From assembly GCA_039621445.1 (NCBI GenBank), contig CP154956.1, forward strand, positions 89,844,482 through 89,908,481: 64,000 nucleotides of DNA. The letters run 5' to 3'. This DNA is from Euglena gracilis. Taxonomy: Eukaryota > Euglenida > Euglenophyceae > Euglenales. Below are positions 11,308 through 21,204 of the stretch, one piece after another. Position 1 is the stretch's first letter. The number at the start of each line of letters is the position of its first letter. The position numbers were made by a program, and so were the translations under genes. The notes under the pieces were generated by a model. The model was given only the letters and a program-made list of their open reading frames with translations. It did no database searches and had not been told where the DNA came from.

Positions 11308-12176
11308 TTGAAAAGCCATTGAAAATCCAAAAAATCTGACAGAGGAAAAATGTCAGTAAAATTTGACTATGTCAAAAAAATTTTTGGTCCACTTTTGGTC
11401 CACAATTTGGTCCACTTTTTTGACCTTCGTTATTTTCCACCCCCCCCCCTAAAAATGAAATCTTTGATATTTTTTTTGTGAAAAAATGTGGTTTTCTATC
11501 AAAAAGCCACCAATTTTTTCGGCTTCCAATTTTTTCGGTTCGAATTTTATCTAGCCACAATTTTTCCCCCCAGTATTTTGGGTTCATTTTTCAAAAAAAA
11601 TTTTCGAATAATTTTCAGCCCAAATCCCCCGTTTTCCCGAAATTGGCGAAAATGCTGCCCAAAATGTTGCCCAAAACCCCCCCAAACCCCATTTTTTTTT
11701 CACACCTTCTAAAATTTGAACATTTCTCAAAATTTTGATTTTGAGAAATTTGGGAAGCAAAAAAATGCCACTGAAAATCCAAAAGATTTCCAAGGGAAAA
11801 AATGTCAGTAATATTTGACTGTTCCAAAATTTGGTCCCACTTTTTTGACCTGCATTCTTTGACCCCCCACCTGAAAACTAACAATTTTCAACCCTAAAAT
11901 TTTGAGATTTTTTTTGGAAAAAATGTAATTTTCCATCAAAAAAGCATGTGTTTTGGGTTCATTTTTTCCCCGGCCAAAATCCCCTTTTCCTTATTTTTTG
12001 GTTGAAGTGTGTGGGACAGGATTTTTTTTTTTTGCTTAAGGACCGCCCTGGACACCAGGGGCCATGCATAGTTATGCTGTGAACCCGCTGCATAATGAAA
12101 AAAGAATATCTGGTCCAAACCGCCTTGTTGCATGTGTTTCTTCTTCTTTTTTTCCTTCCCCCCCCCCCAAGGCAGC
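11308..12176. other. AT-rich duplicated segment, no gene
   Basis: 11320-11590 and 11745-11960 are diverged copies of one sequence (both contain AAAATGTCAGTAA, then TTTGACTNTNNCAAAA and TTTTTTGACC). No coding exon is supported. Confidence 0.45.
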
Positions 12177-12230
12177 CCACCGGAACCCCACCCGATCCCA
12201 CCCGATCCCACCGGATCCCACCGCACCTCG
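12177..12230. repeat. CCACCCGATC decamer tandem repeat
   Basis: Five or so consecutive copies of a decamer close to CCACCCGATC. A related GATCCGG cluster occurs in the opposite orientation at 10120-10150. Confidence 0.7.
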
Positions 12231-13524
12231 CCGAAAACCAGAAACCGAGGATGATTGTCTTTGCCTGGAACCGGCTGGGTCCAGCTGCCAGCTGGACCCC
12301 CCATCCCCTGGGGTTCCAGCCAGCACCGTTTCTCCAGCCAACATTTTTTTCCAGCAAGCCCAGAAGACCCCCCTTGGTGTCTTTAAAAACGTACGAGAGC
12401 AGGTGGGAAGCACGTCTCGCCAGGGGTTTCACAGTGTAAACGTTGTCAACCTGTACCGAATTATCAGCAGGGATTGTTCAAAAAAGCACTATTTTTTGAA
12501 AAAATCCAGAAAAAATCCCCAAAACATTGATTGTCAAGCAAAGTTTTGGAGTTAAGAGTTGCCTTCCTTCCACAACGATGAATTTCACCAACACCGACAC
12601 ATTTCACCACATGAGCACCGTTTTTGATTGAAAATGACCCCAAAATGACCGCACGTGTCATTTTTGGCAATTTGAAATTTTTCATAACTTTGAAAATGTC
12701 CTGGTATCCAGCCTCAGAATTGGAAGAAAGAAGAATAAATTGAATGAATATTGAAATTCTTCCCTAACTCTGGAAATGGTGAAGTTCACTGGTGAAATGC
12801 ACCCGCCGAGGAACCCCCCCAGTGAATATTCCCCGGTGAACCTCACCTGGCGGTCCAAAGCAACCCCCCCCACCTTTGCCCAGCCTCCCACAGGTCAGAA
12901 CAATTTTTTTCTTGGGGGGGGGCAAGAATTCAGCGGGACAAGAATTCAGCGGAAGGTCGACGCGTTGCGTCCCCTGTCTGCCGCTAAGACAGACAGTTAC
13001 GGTTGCTTTTTTCCAACACCTGGCTTCCGTGTTGCACAGTCATAAAAAAGAAGAATGAAAGTTGATACATAAATTCACCAAACGATGGCAAATGTCTGGT
13101 TTCTGCTCGCTCTTTTGTCCTAACGTTTTCACTCGGGCCAAAATTGTTTGGTGACAGGGCCAAAATTTCGGGGCTGGGTCCAAATATCTTGTAGGACAAG
13201 GGCCAAAACTTTGGGGTTGGGCCCAAGGTTTCTGGGTCCATGGGCCAAAGCTGTTGTCGATTAGCTGTAATGCGCTGGGCAGTACAGGCAATCAGCAGGG
13301 CTGGACCGAAATCCTGGACGCTTGTGACAGGTGAGGGGTCAGGAAAATTGTAAGAACTCAGTGATTTTTCACTGAGCAAAAGAAGATATGTGATTGTGTA
13401 TAGTGTGAAAGACGGGTCCTTGACCCCAAAGACAATCAGTCATTCCACAACCGGGGTATTATTTTCCACAGTCCCTAAGAGCCATCCCTGTTTCAGAGTG
13501 CGAAAGGTGCTTTTCTTTGGGCAG

Positions 13525-13683
13525 ACAATGAGAACTAGCGTTGGGCCGGCAGGGCCCTCCACACAAGACGTGGCTGCCTTACAACGCCACAGTGCCGACC
13601 TCAGCACAGAAATCGATCCAGCAGCGGTGCTTGACCGAACCTCCTGTCCAGGCATCTTGTCTCTCCAATCCAGTCATTTTTGA
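13525..13683 (+). CDS. putative terminal exon, unknown protein
   Basis: The acceptor-like TGCTTTTCTTTGGGCAG ends at about 13525. The frame then reads MRTSVGPAGPSTQDVAALQR and continues to a TGA at 13681-13683. The composition is that of an amphipathic soluble protein. The family is not recognised. Upstream exons were not found. Confidence 0.3.
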   Translation, partial: TMRTSVGPAGPSTQDVAALQRHSADLSTEIDPAAVLDRTSCPGILSLQSSHF

Positions 13684-14271
13684 ACACTGTCAATCAACAA
13701 TAGAAAATTGCGTCAATTCCATCACAGGTTTTTTGGTCAAAAATCACACACGTGTCTTCTTGTGATTTCGTTTGTCTCCCATCTCGACCTGGCTTTCTTG
13801 TTTGCAGCCTATCAACGGGTGGATGGGTCCCAGCCTGCCTCACCCCCCAGGAGGGGGGGTTGGAGAGTCTTGCTCAGTGGGCACTGGTTCACTATTTTCA
13901 GCGCAAAGTGCTGAAATCCCCCCCCCCCACAAGACGTTCTGCACTTGAGGTGGATTGGTTGGTTGGTGCAACCCCCCAACTTGGCCGACTGAAGTTGAAC
14001 GCCACGCCCCTCCCCAAGGGGTGCCTGCTTTGGCACGCACTCCAACCTAGGGGTGATGAGCACTGGGATCCCATCCATGAACCCATGCCAATCCCGCCTT
14101 TTATAGGATTGGTGTGGTGTGGGCGTGGGCGTGGGTGTGGGTGTGTGGCTATGCACGTTTGTGTCACTTCACAGCATATTTGTTTGACACACATCAACAA
14201 CATGGCACGCCGAACAGTCTCTTGCAGCCCCTGACAACCAAAATAACCAAAATGCGGACACATGCCATCTG

Positions 14272-14452
14272 ATGCCTGCAGCCAGTATGACGCGGCGGGT
14301 GGGGGAAAGCTGCCCACTATCACTTGGTCCCAGTGCCAGTGCGGCAACGACCAGCGATGTACCTCGTGGTTCAAGCCGCTCGTCAACTCCACCGTCTCGC
14401 GACCCAGACCGAGCTTGTCCATTCTGGAACTTGGGACAAAAGCAGTCTAACC
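14272..14452 (+). CDS. putative exon, Ser/Pro-rich protein
   Basis: The GC-rich open frame reads ASMTRRVGESCPLSLGPSAS, then SRSSTPPSRDPDRACPFWNL. Composition is compatible with a disordered protein segment. Splice sites are not decisive and the reverse strand is also open, so this is tentative. Confidence 0.2.
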
Positions 14453-14664
14453 CACCACATAGATTCAGGTTTTTTTTTTGGGTGCATTGCTGGACCTCAA
14501 GGGGAGGGATCAAAAATGACACATTTTTTTATCGACCTCAGCCTGATGAAGGAATTTAGGTGGTCCAAACCAGGTTTTGAATAGTGCTGAGCTAATTAAT
14601 AAGCGCGAACCCACCCCTTCATTGACCAGGGTATGAATTAGAGCTGAGCTCTTTGGGAGACCAC

Positions 14665-14735
14665 CCCGGCCCGGCCCATCCCGGCCCGGCCCGGCCCGGC
14701 CGGCGGCCCGGCGACCCGGCTCGGCGGCCCCGGGC
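14665..14735. repeat. CCGGC pentamer GC tract
   Basis: Nearly uninterrupted CCCGG/CCGGC units directly before the palindromic minisatellite. A similar tract occurs at 15838-15905 in front of a copy of the dispersed repeat described at 15000-16990. Confidence 0.75.
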
Positions 14736-14750
14736 CGTGATGCGCAACTT

Positions 14751-14993
14751 GGGTCATGATGGCCATCATGGGTCATGATGCGCATCAAGGGTCGCATCAT
14801 GGGTCATGATGGCCATCATGGGTCAGAATGCGCATCATGGGTCATGATGGCCATTATGGGTCGTGATGGCCATCATGGGTCATGATGCGCATCATGGGTC
14901 GTGATAGCCATCATGGGTCATGATGCGCATCCTGGGTCATGATGCGCATCATGGGTAATGATGGCCATCATGGGTGATGATGGCCATGATGGG
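14751..14993. repeat. 19-bp minisatellite of alternating palindromes
   Basis: About 12-13 units of GGGT(C)ATGATNNNCATCAT. Each unit contains a 14-bp perfect palindrome, either ATGATGCGCATCAT or ATGATGGCCATCAT, and the two versions are interspersed. Point variants such as CGTGAT and CATTAT are present. Confidence 0.9.
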
Positions 14994-14999
14994 CTGGGG

Positions 15000-16990
15000 G
15001 GTCGAAAAACACCCATTTTCGGCTCGAAAGCACTTTTTTCAGCGTCCGGAGGCAAAAAAAAATGGTTTCGGGCAAAAAACATTTTTCGATTTTTTCGACT
15101 TTTTTGCCCGAAAATGGCAAGTCGGACAGTGGAAAACGTGTACAAAATGGCCCAAATTGGCGGAAAACGGACATATCTCGGACTAGGCGGGGAGTTGTGG
15201 GGAAATCAAAATACCAGTAGATGGGGTGCTCCAAGGGCTTCAATTTAGGTCTCCGGACATTTTTTTCAACTTCCCACCATTTTGGAGATATTTGCAAAAA
15301 TTGGTTTTTTTTTGGCCTGTTTTGGGCTCCAAATGGCAGAGTCCCCCCCATGGAAAAACCAAAAAACGGCCATATCTCGGCCCAGGCGGGGAGTTGGCCC
15401 AAACCGCGCATACCGGTGGATAGGGCGTCCCAAAGTTGTGGTACTCTTTACTTTTTCTCAACTCCCAACGTTTTCGAGATATTTTGATTTTTTTGATTTT
15501 TTTTAATCTTAAAAATAACCCCTTTTGCCGGTCCAATGAAATTTCTTTTTAAAAAAAAACGGTAGACAACTTTTTTTTGCTCGGGCCGTATCTCCGGACT
15601 GACGGGCGGTTGGGGGCAAAGTGAGGGCTCTGGACAAACTAGGGATCCTCTCCTAACCTATAGGCTATTCACCTCTCGGGTCCAGAAATCAGGTCACATC
15701 GATAATCCGCGGGTGCCATTGCCAACTCAGGGGGGGGGGGTCAGGGGGCGGGGGAAGGTGAAGCTTCGCTCTTACTCTAAAGAGGTAAGAGCTTAGGAAC
15801 CAGGGTGTGACATAGAGCTGAGCTCTTTAGGAGACCACCCCGGCCTGGCCCGGCCTGCCATCGGCCCGGGCCGGGCAGTGGCCCGGCCGGCCCGGCCCGG
15901 GCATGGGACGGGGAGTAGAAAAACGCTCATTTTCGGTTCAGAAACAGGGTTTCCAGGTCTGGGAGGTAAAAAACATCGTTTTGGGCAATTTTTTTTCGAA
16001 ATTTTCCACTTTTTTGACTTGAAAATGCCCCAATGCCCACAGGATTCGGGCCAAAAATGGGGGACTGGGGGAAAAAAAGCGCTCATTTTCGGCCCAAAAA
16101 TGCTTTTTTCGGTTCCGGGAGGTCAAAAAAACATGGTTTTGGGCAAAAAAAATCTGTTTGTTTTTTTTTTTTTCTTTTGTTTTTTTTTCTTTTTTTTTTC
16201 TTTTCCTTTTTTTTTGTTTTTTCGAATTTTTTCGAATTTTTGACCCAAAAATGGCTAAGTACGCCAGCCAGGCGGCGGGCCCCAGCCAGGGGAGGGGGTA
16301 TGGGGGGGGTCCGCCTCGGAAATTTTCTTTGCCCAAAAACACTTTATTTGATGTTCTAATGTTTAAAAAAGTGTTTTTTTGAGCAAATAATTTTTTTTCA
16401 GAATTTTTGTACCCGACCTGCCTCCTGACCTGACCCCCCCCCCCTCGCCCAGACCCCCTGCAGGGGTCCCCGAATACCCAAAACTGGCCCAAAATCGCAC
16501 AACCAGGCCCCGGGAACCTCAAAAAAATCGGTCAATCCCCCCCAAACCTCAGGATTGACCCCCTGGTTTGGGTCCCAACTCCTTGTCTAGCCCCAGATAC
16601 AGCCAATTTACGGTTGCGGGCCCCGAAATGGCCAAATCTGGCCCAAAACCACAAAGCGGCCGTATCTCGGCCCAGGCGAGGAGTTGGCCCCAACCGCGCA
16701 TACCGATCGATCGGGCGTCCCAAAGTTCTGGAAGGAGGTCCGCTTTAGTTTTCCTCAACTCCGTAGCGTTTTCGAGATATTTTGAATTTTTTCGACCCTT
16801 TTGACCCCAAAATGACCCTGCAATTTCCCCGGAAAAAAACGGTACACAACTTTTTTGCTCGGGGCATATCTCCGGACTGGTGTGGAGTTGGTGTTAACCC
16901 AAGGGCTCTGGAGAAACTAGGGATTGTCCCCTGACCTTTCGGCTATTACCTTTTCAGCCCCGGAAATCCAATCACATCGATAATCCTCGG
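15000..16990. repeat. two tandem copies of a dispersed repeat
   Basis: 15000-15760 and 15905-16990 are diverged copies of one sequence. Shared landmarks are CGCTCATTTTCGG, long T/A runs, the phrase ATATCTCGG..GGCGGGGAGTTG and TTTTCGAGATATTTTGA. Each copy is preceded by GAGCTGAGCTCTTT and a CCGGC tract. A third copy lies at 42855-43740. No coding potential is supported and the element class is unknown. Confidence 0.65.
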
Positions 16991-16999
16991 GTACCCTGG

Positions 17000-17610
17000 C
17001 CTACTCATCCTGCAAGACTCCATGGTCCTTTGCATGCTCGGCATGACTTCGCCTCCTGGGTGGCACAGTGTTTGTTGATGCAGCGGGCGTGCAGGTGACG
17101 GCTGGAAGTAAGAATGGGGGCACAGGAAAGGAGGACGGAAAGGGTAAGGGTTCTAAGGAATATGCTGGCACAGGGGTGTGTGTTAACGACACACCTTTAA
17201 ATATTTTGACTCAATGACCCCCGTCCCCGGGTCCACTGAACACCCTCTACCCAACCTTTTTGCACCATAAGTGGGATTTTCCCTGTTCAGAACACCCTGT
17301 TCAGACCGCTTTTTTTTCCACCACAGTGTTCGTTGGACATGCAAGGGAGGGGCGGGCAGCGTTCCGGAAACGGGAAACGTGCCATTGATACAGAGGGGTG
17401 TCCACGACATGGTTTGCGATGCACAAGTGGAGAGGTACAAAATATGTGTTCTCAAGTGCATAAAACCTCCACAGCGCATATTTTTCCAGCCGTGGGTTAG
17501 TCAGAACCCCCTCCTGAAATTGGAGAGGAAGGAAAAGGGGAAACCACATAGTTTGTTTTGTTAACATTGGTTGTCCGTCGGGGAAGACCATTCACCTGCA
17601 GATGCATTTA
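17000..17610. other. unique sequence without a resolved gene
   Basis: Open frames on both strands are short and overlapping. No splice-bounded exon or bounded repeat is convincing. Confidence 0.3.
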
Positions 17611-18215
17611 CCTCCCCCCCCCCCTTGTCCAACGACCGGGCTTGTCTAACGACCCCCCCGGTCAGAGACGATCTTTTTGTATACGATGTTGGTTCGGCCA
17701 AAATTGCTAAAACTTGGCTTAAAAAACAGTCAAAATAACCCAAAAATGGCCTAAAATGGCCAAAAGGATGGCCAAAAGTGCCCAAAAGTTGCCAAAAAAT
17801 TGCAAGAAGAAGGCAAAAATGGCCAAAAGTAACCAAAAACAGCCTTAAGTGGCCAAAAATGGGCAAAGGGGCCAAAATGTGGCCAATAGTTGCCAACGGT
17901 GGCCAAAAGCGACCAAACATGGCAGAAAGCGGTCAAAAATGCCTAAAAATTCCCAAAAGCGCCCCAAAAATGTCCAAAAATGGCCAAAAGTGGCCAACCG
18001 TAGTCAAGAAATAACATAAATGGCCAAAAAGCAGCCCAAAATGGCCATATACCCCCATTTATGGTAAATTTTCCTCCGACATGGGGTCCACCCCGCTTGT
18101 CTAACGACCCCCCCCCCCCCAGTCGGAGATGAACATTGGCCATTTTAGCGACCACCCCCCCCCCCCCCCCCGGTCAGAGACGAACATTAGTGGTCGTTGG
18201 ACGGGGGGGGGTACC
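17611..18215. mobile_element. TA-flanked foldback element with phased A-tracts
   Basis: The left end, a C run then TTGTCCAACGAC, is mirrored at the right by GTCGTTGGAC and a G run. The flanks are TTTA on the left and TACCC on the right, compatible with a TA duplication. Subterminal copies of GGTCAGAGACGA occur near both ends (about 17660 and 18172). The core (17697-18050) is about 30 degenerate units of TGGCCAAAAG with A-tracts every 10-12 bp. No coding. Confidence 0.6.
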
Positions 18216-20243
18216 CAGGGTTGAAGTTGGTCGCATGCCGGGAGATTCTGAGCAGGAGTTGCTGGTGCGAATAATCCCATGGGAGGAATATTGAAGGAAC
18301 CTTTTAAACAATGGGGAATAAATCCTGTTGTACAGGTTGCCAGCACAAAAAACATACCCCCCCCTGCAGCACAAAAAACATGCCCCCCATCTGGTGTCAG
18401 CCCTGCTTCAGGGTATGTGTTTTTTGTGTGTTTTTGTGCCAGCTCTAACTTGTACTGTGTGCTGTGTGAGGTCCTGGACATGTGCACTTTTGTAGCCTGT
18501 GAAAAATCCATCAAAATGGTCTCTGCTCATTTTCTTCAAATCCCTCTCCATCCCAAGTTATGCCCCCCCCTCAAAAGTTCTCCGCACACGACATGCTAAA
18601 TTTTGAAAACATGGCTATTGAACCGGGTTGGAAAAAATCCTCATTACTCCTCATTACTCCGGAACCCTGAGCGGTTGGGCTCTGGAACTTGGTGGGTTGG
18701 ACTCCCATGAAACAGGCTTCAAAAAATATCCACATCAAAACTCGCCAGCCTGACACCCAGAAAAAGTTATATATCTCAAAATTAGGAAATAATACCAAAG
18801 ATCAAAAAGTAAACGACGAAATGCAATATCGTCCGGTGTTGTGATCTTTCGATAAAAATATCTGGCAGGCTTTCATTTGTGGAACCCCCCTGGGTGGTGA
18901 GGTCCCACAACCAGGGGGCGGGGTCACACTTCCATGGCCACCCCCCCGGAAAATGCCGGAAACCATTTGTTTTGCAAGTTTCCGCTTCGGATTAGATGGA
19001 GGTTATTTGCAAGGATCAGGGTAAGGGTTAGGGTTTGCACAAAAATGAACGGCCGAATTGGGCCCAAAGTTACGCCTGAAGTTGGGCCTAACTTTCGACC
19101 TTATTTCGGCCTGACTTGGGCTAAGCCCTAAATCCAATCCCCCAAAAAATCTGGATGTATCCCTAAGCGTATCCCAACCATTCAAAGGCATCCCCCCCGG
19201 TCGGCCCATTCAAATTTCCAGCACCGGTTCAAAAAGTTGAACGCCGTCAGCCAAAGACCCCAGTTGTCATTTGTGGGACCCCCCCAGGGGTTCCCACAAG
19301 CGTAAGGCTGCCGGATGTTTATTTGTTTTTTTTAAAAAAAATCACGATCAAATCTTGGGGAAAACTTGGGAAACTTGGGATAGAGGAGTTGCAGAGGAGG
19401 GGTCCCTGAAAAGTTCGCAATATTCCTTAAGTTGCCGGAAAAGTTTGCTTTTGACCCTTTTTGGAAACAAGGCCAGTGAGACCAAACACAAAAGATTCCG
19501 TTGCTCAGAGCTGAACAACTTATTCACAATTCAAGACGTTGAAATGTAGCAAAAGTTGGTCACGTCTCACTGAAACAGGCATCAGAGGTTCCACAGCAAC
19601 AAAAACAAGAAATTCCACAAAAAAGCTTGCTTTGCTTCCCAGACGCATGATTCTTTTGAGGAGAGCGGTATGGATTGGGGATGGTGCTTTGACGAGGCTG
19701 TTTAATTCTAGCGGGCCCTCAGGGGCCCACTACGCTGCTGCAAAGCGCTGTTCAACTTGCAAACCCCCAGCAATACCCCTATCGACAGGGGACACCCCTG
19801 TGTCATACAAGTGGGACCAGTCACCTGTGCATTTTTTCCCTTTCCAATCCTGATCTTCTTCGCAAGGTTTTTGGATTTTGCAAAAGCACGTATGATGCAA
19901 ATAAAGGGATTGGGGAAAGGTGACAGTCAGAGCTAGGTTTGGGTTAGGTCATCTGGAGGGGGGGGGGCGTGGCCTATTTCAGAAACTCTTTTGGGGTATT
20001 GACCAACCAATTCAGGTTGGGGGGTATGGAGCTACACACCATCAGGTGGACAAAATTCGATCCATCACAGTCAAAAGACTGGGTGCTATTGTTACATCCT
20101 GAAGGAGTGCTTTTGTTCTGGATTGTCGCCCCATTTGCATCTGAGATTTGAAGGAAAATAATAGTAAAACACATGACAGGAGGAATGAACCACAAATTAA
20201 TTCGATTTTGACCAAGTTAACTCAACTTCGACTTTTGCGTGCT
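18216..20243. other. no gene supported; telomere-like words at 19020-19037
   Basis: Mixed sequence with poly-C patches. Two to three degenerate TTAGGG-like words occur near 19020. The frames at 19271-19853 are open on the + strand, but no splice sites or recognisable domain support a gene. Confidence 0.3.
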
Positions 20244-21137
20244 TCAAAATTCGATGTCACTCCAAGCAGGGGTCTTTTTGGTTAAGATTGTGAGACAGAT
20301 TGGGAATCCTGGAGACTCAGTATGGGTGGTGGGTGGGTGAGGTCGCCCCCTGAAAGGTGGGCTCCCTCTGTGGTTTGATGCCGATGCTTTAGCGGAAGAC
20401 TTTCCTTCTGGGCCAGAGCTGGTCCGGCTAACGTTGTCTGGCTGAACTTTAAGTGGTGCTGGGGGGGGGTGCCTGCCTTGACAGCCATTCCAAGGTACCC
20501 AGGTCCGAATCCCCCAAGGCACCCTCACACCACTGGGCAGCACATTTTTTCCCCTGTCACCTGGTTGTGTGCCGTACACCACCATGTCGTCCTCCGTCGT
20601 GGACCCCAAGTCAAGCACTCTGCTTGCGGTGCCCAGGCTTCTTTTTAAGGAAGGTCGCCCCTCCCCCAGGGTGGTGGATGCTATGGGCAGACAGGTGGGT
20701 AGGGCATTATCGACCCCCCTGGGGGTCGGGTTTTGGGGTGGTGTTGTATAGAGCCCCCCCCCCCCCCCCCCAGCGCCAAAGGCGCCAGGCCCGAAAATGG
20801 CCATTTCCAAGGCAAAATTGGCTTGTTCAGGAGGCACGCCCCCCCCCCCCCTGGGGGTTGCCATAGCATAAGGCTCCCCGCCAGGTTTGGTAAAAAGAAG
20901 CCAGGTGGTGGCCAACCTGAATCTCCCATTATCCACTGCAGATACCCTGGTGAGTGGCGTCAACTCTCCTGCAACCACCATCATTGCTGCAGTTATGATG
21001 GATACAGTTTTCACTCGAATGGCAACCATGTGACCTGCCCATGTTCGCTCAAGTTCCAAGTTGGAGAGAAATTGGGCCGAGCTGTTTATTTGCAGACAGG
21101 CAGCAGGTTCAAGGATGGAAAGGTCTTTTGACATCAT
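20244..21137 (-). CDS. minus-strand ORF carrying an in-frame MITE, unknown protein
   Basis: A 297-codon frame runs from an ATG at 21137 to 20244. The first part (MSKDLSILEPAACLQINSSA, then MVAIRVKTVSIITAAMMVVA) and the part after 20633 (SRVLDLGSTTEDDMVVYG) have ordinary composition. Between them lies the MITE at 20634-20904, translated as a Gly/Pro-rich stretch. Element plus one TSD copy is 279 bp, exactly 93 codons, so the host frame is kept and no stop is introduced. The family is not recognised. Introns cannot be excluded, and the ORF may be only partly exonic. Confidence 0.35.
   Translation of the reverse strand: MMSKDLSILEPAACLQINSSAQFLSNLELERTWAGHMVAIRVKTVSIITAAMMVVAGELTPLTRVSAVDNGRFRLATTWLLFTKPGGEPYAMATPRGGGGVPPEQANFALEMAIFGPGAFGAGGGGGGLYTTPPQNPTPRGVDNALPTCLPIASTTLGEGRPSLKRSLGTASRVLDLGSTTEDDMVVYGTQPGDRGKNVLPSGVRVPWGIRTWVPWNGCQGRHPPPAPLKVQPDNVSRTSSGPEGKSSAKASASNHRGSPPFRGRPHPPTTHTESPGFPICLTILTKKTPAWSDIEF
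20634..20904. mobile_element. MITE of the CAGGCTTCTTTTTA family
   Basis: The left end CAGGCTTCTTTTTA is mirrored by TAAAAAGAAGCCAG at the right. The flanking octamers GCGGTGCC (20626-20633) and GTGGTGGC (20905-20912) match at 6 of 8. The interior has a 15-C block, the AGCGCCAAAGGCGCC hairpin core and an 11-C block. Relatives are at 26014-26283 and 47349-47587, and partial ones at 5795-5915 and 44812-45045. Confidence 0.65.
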
Positions 21138-21204
21138 TTGATGGTGATGGGTCTGGCGGGTATACTACAACAATGTGCTTTTTTTTGTCCAAAAGTCATA
21201 CACC

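Noticed and set aside
14751-14993. Possible CRISPR array
   Set aside because: Unit is 19 bp, contiguous, with no unique spacers; eukaryotic context.
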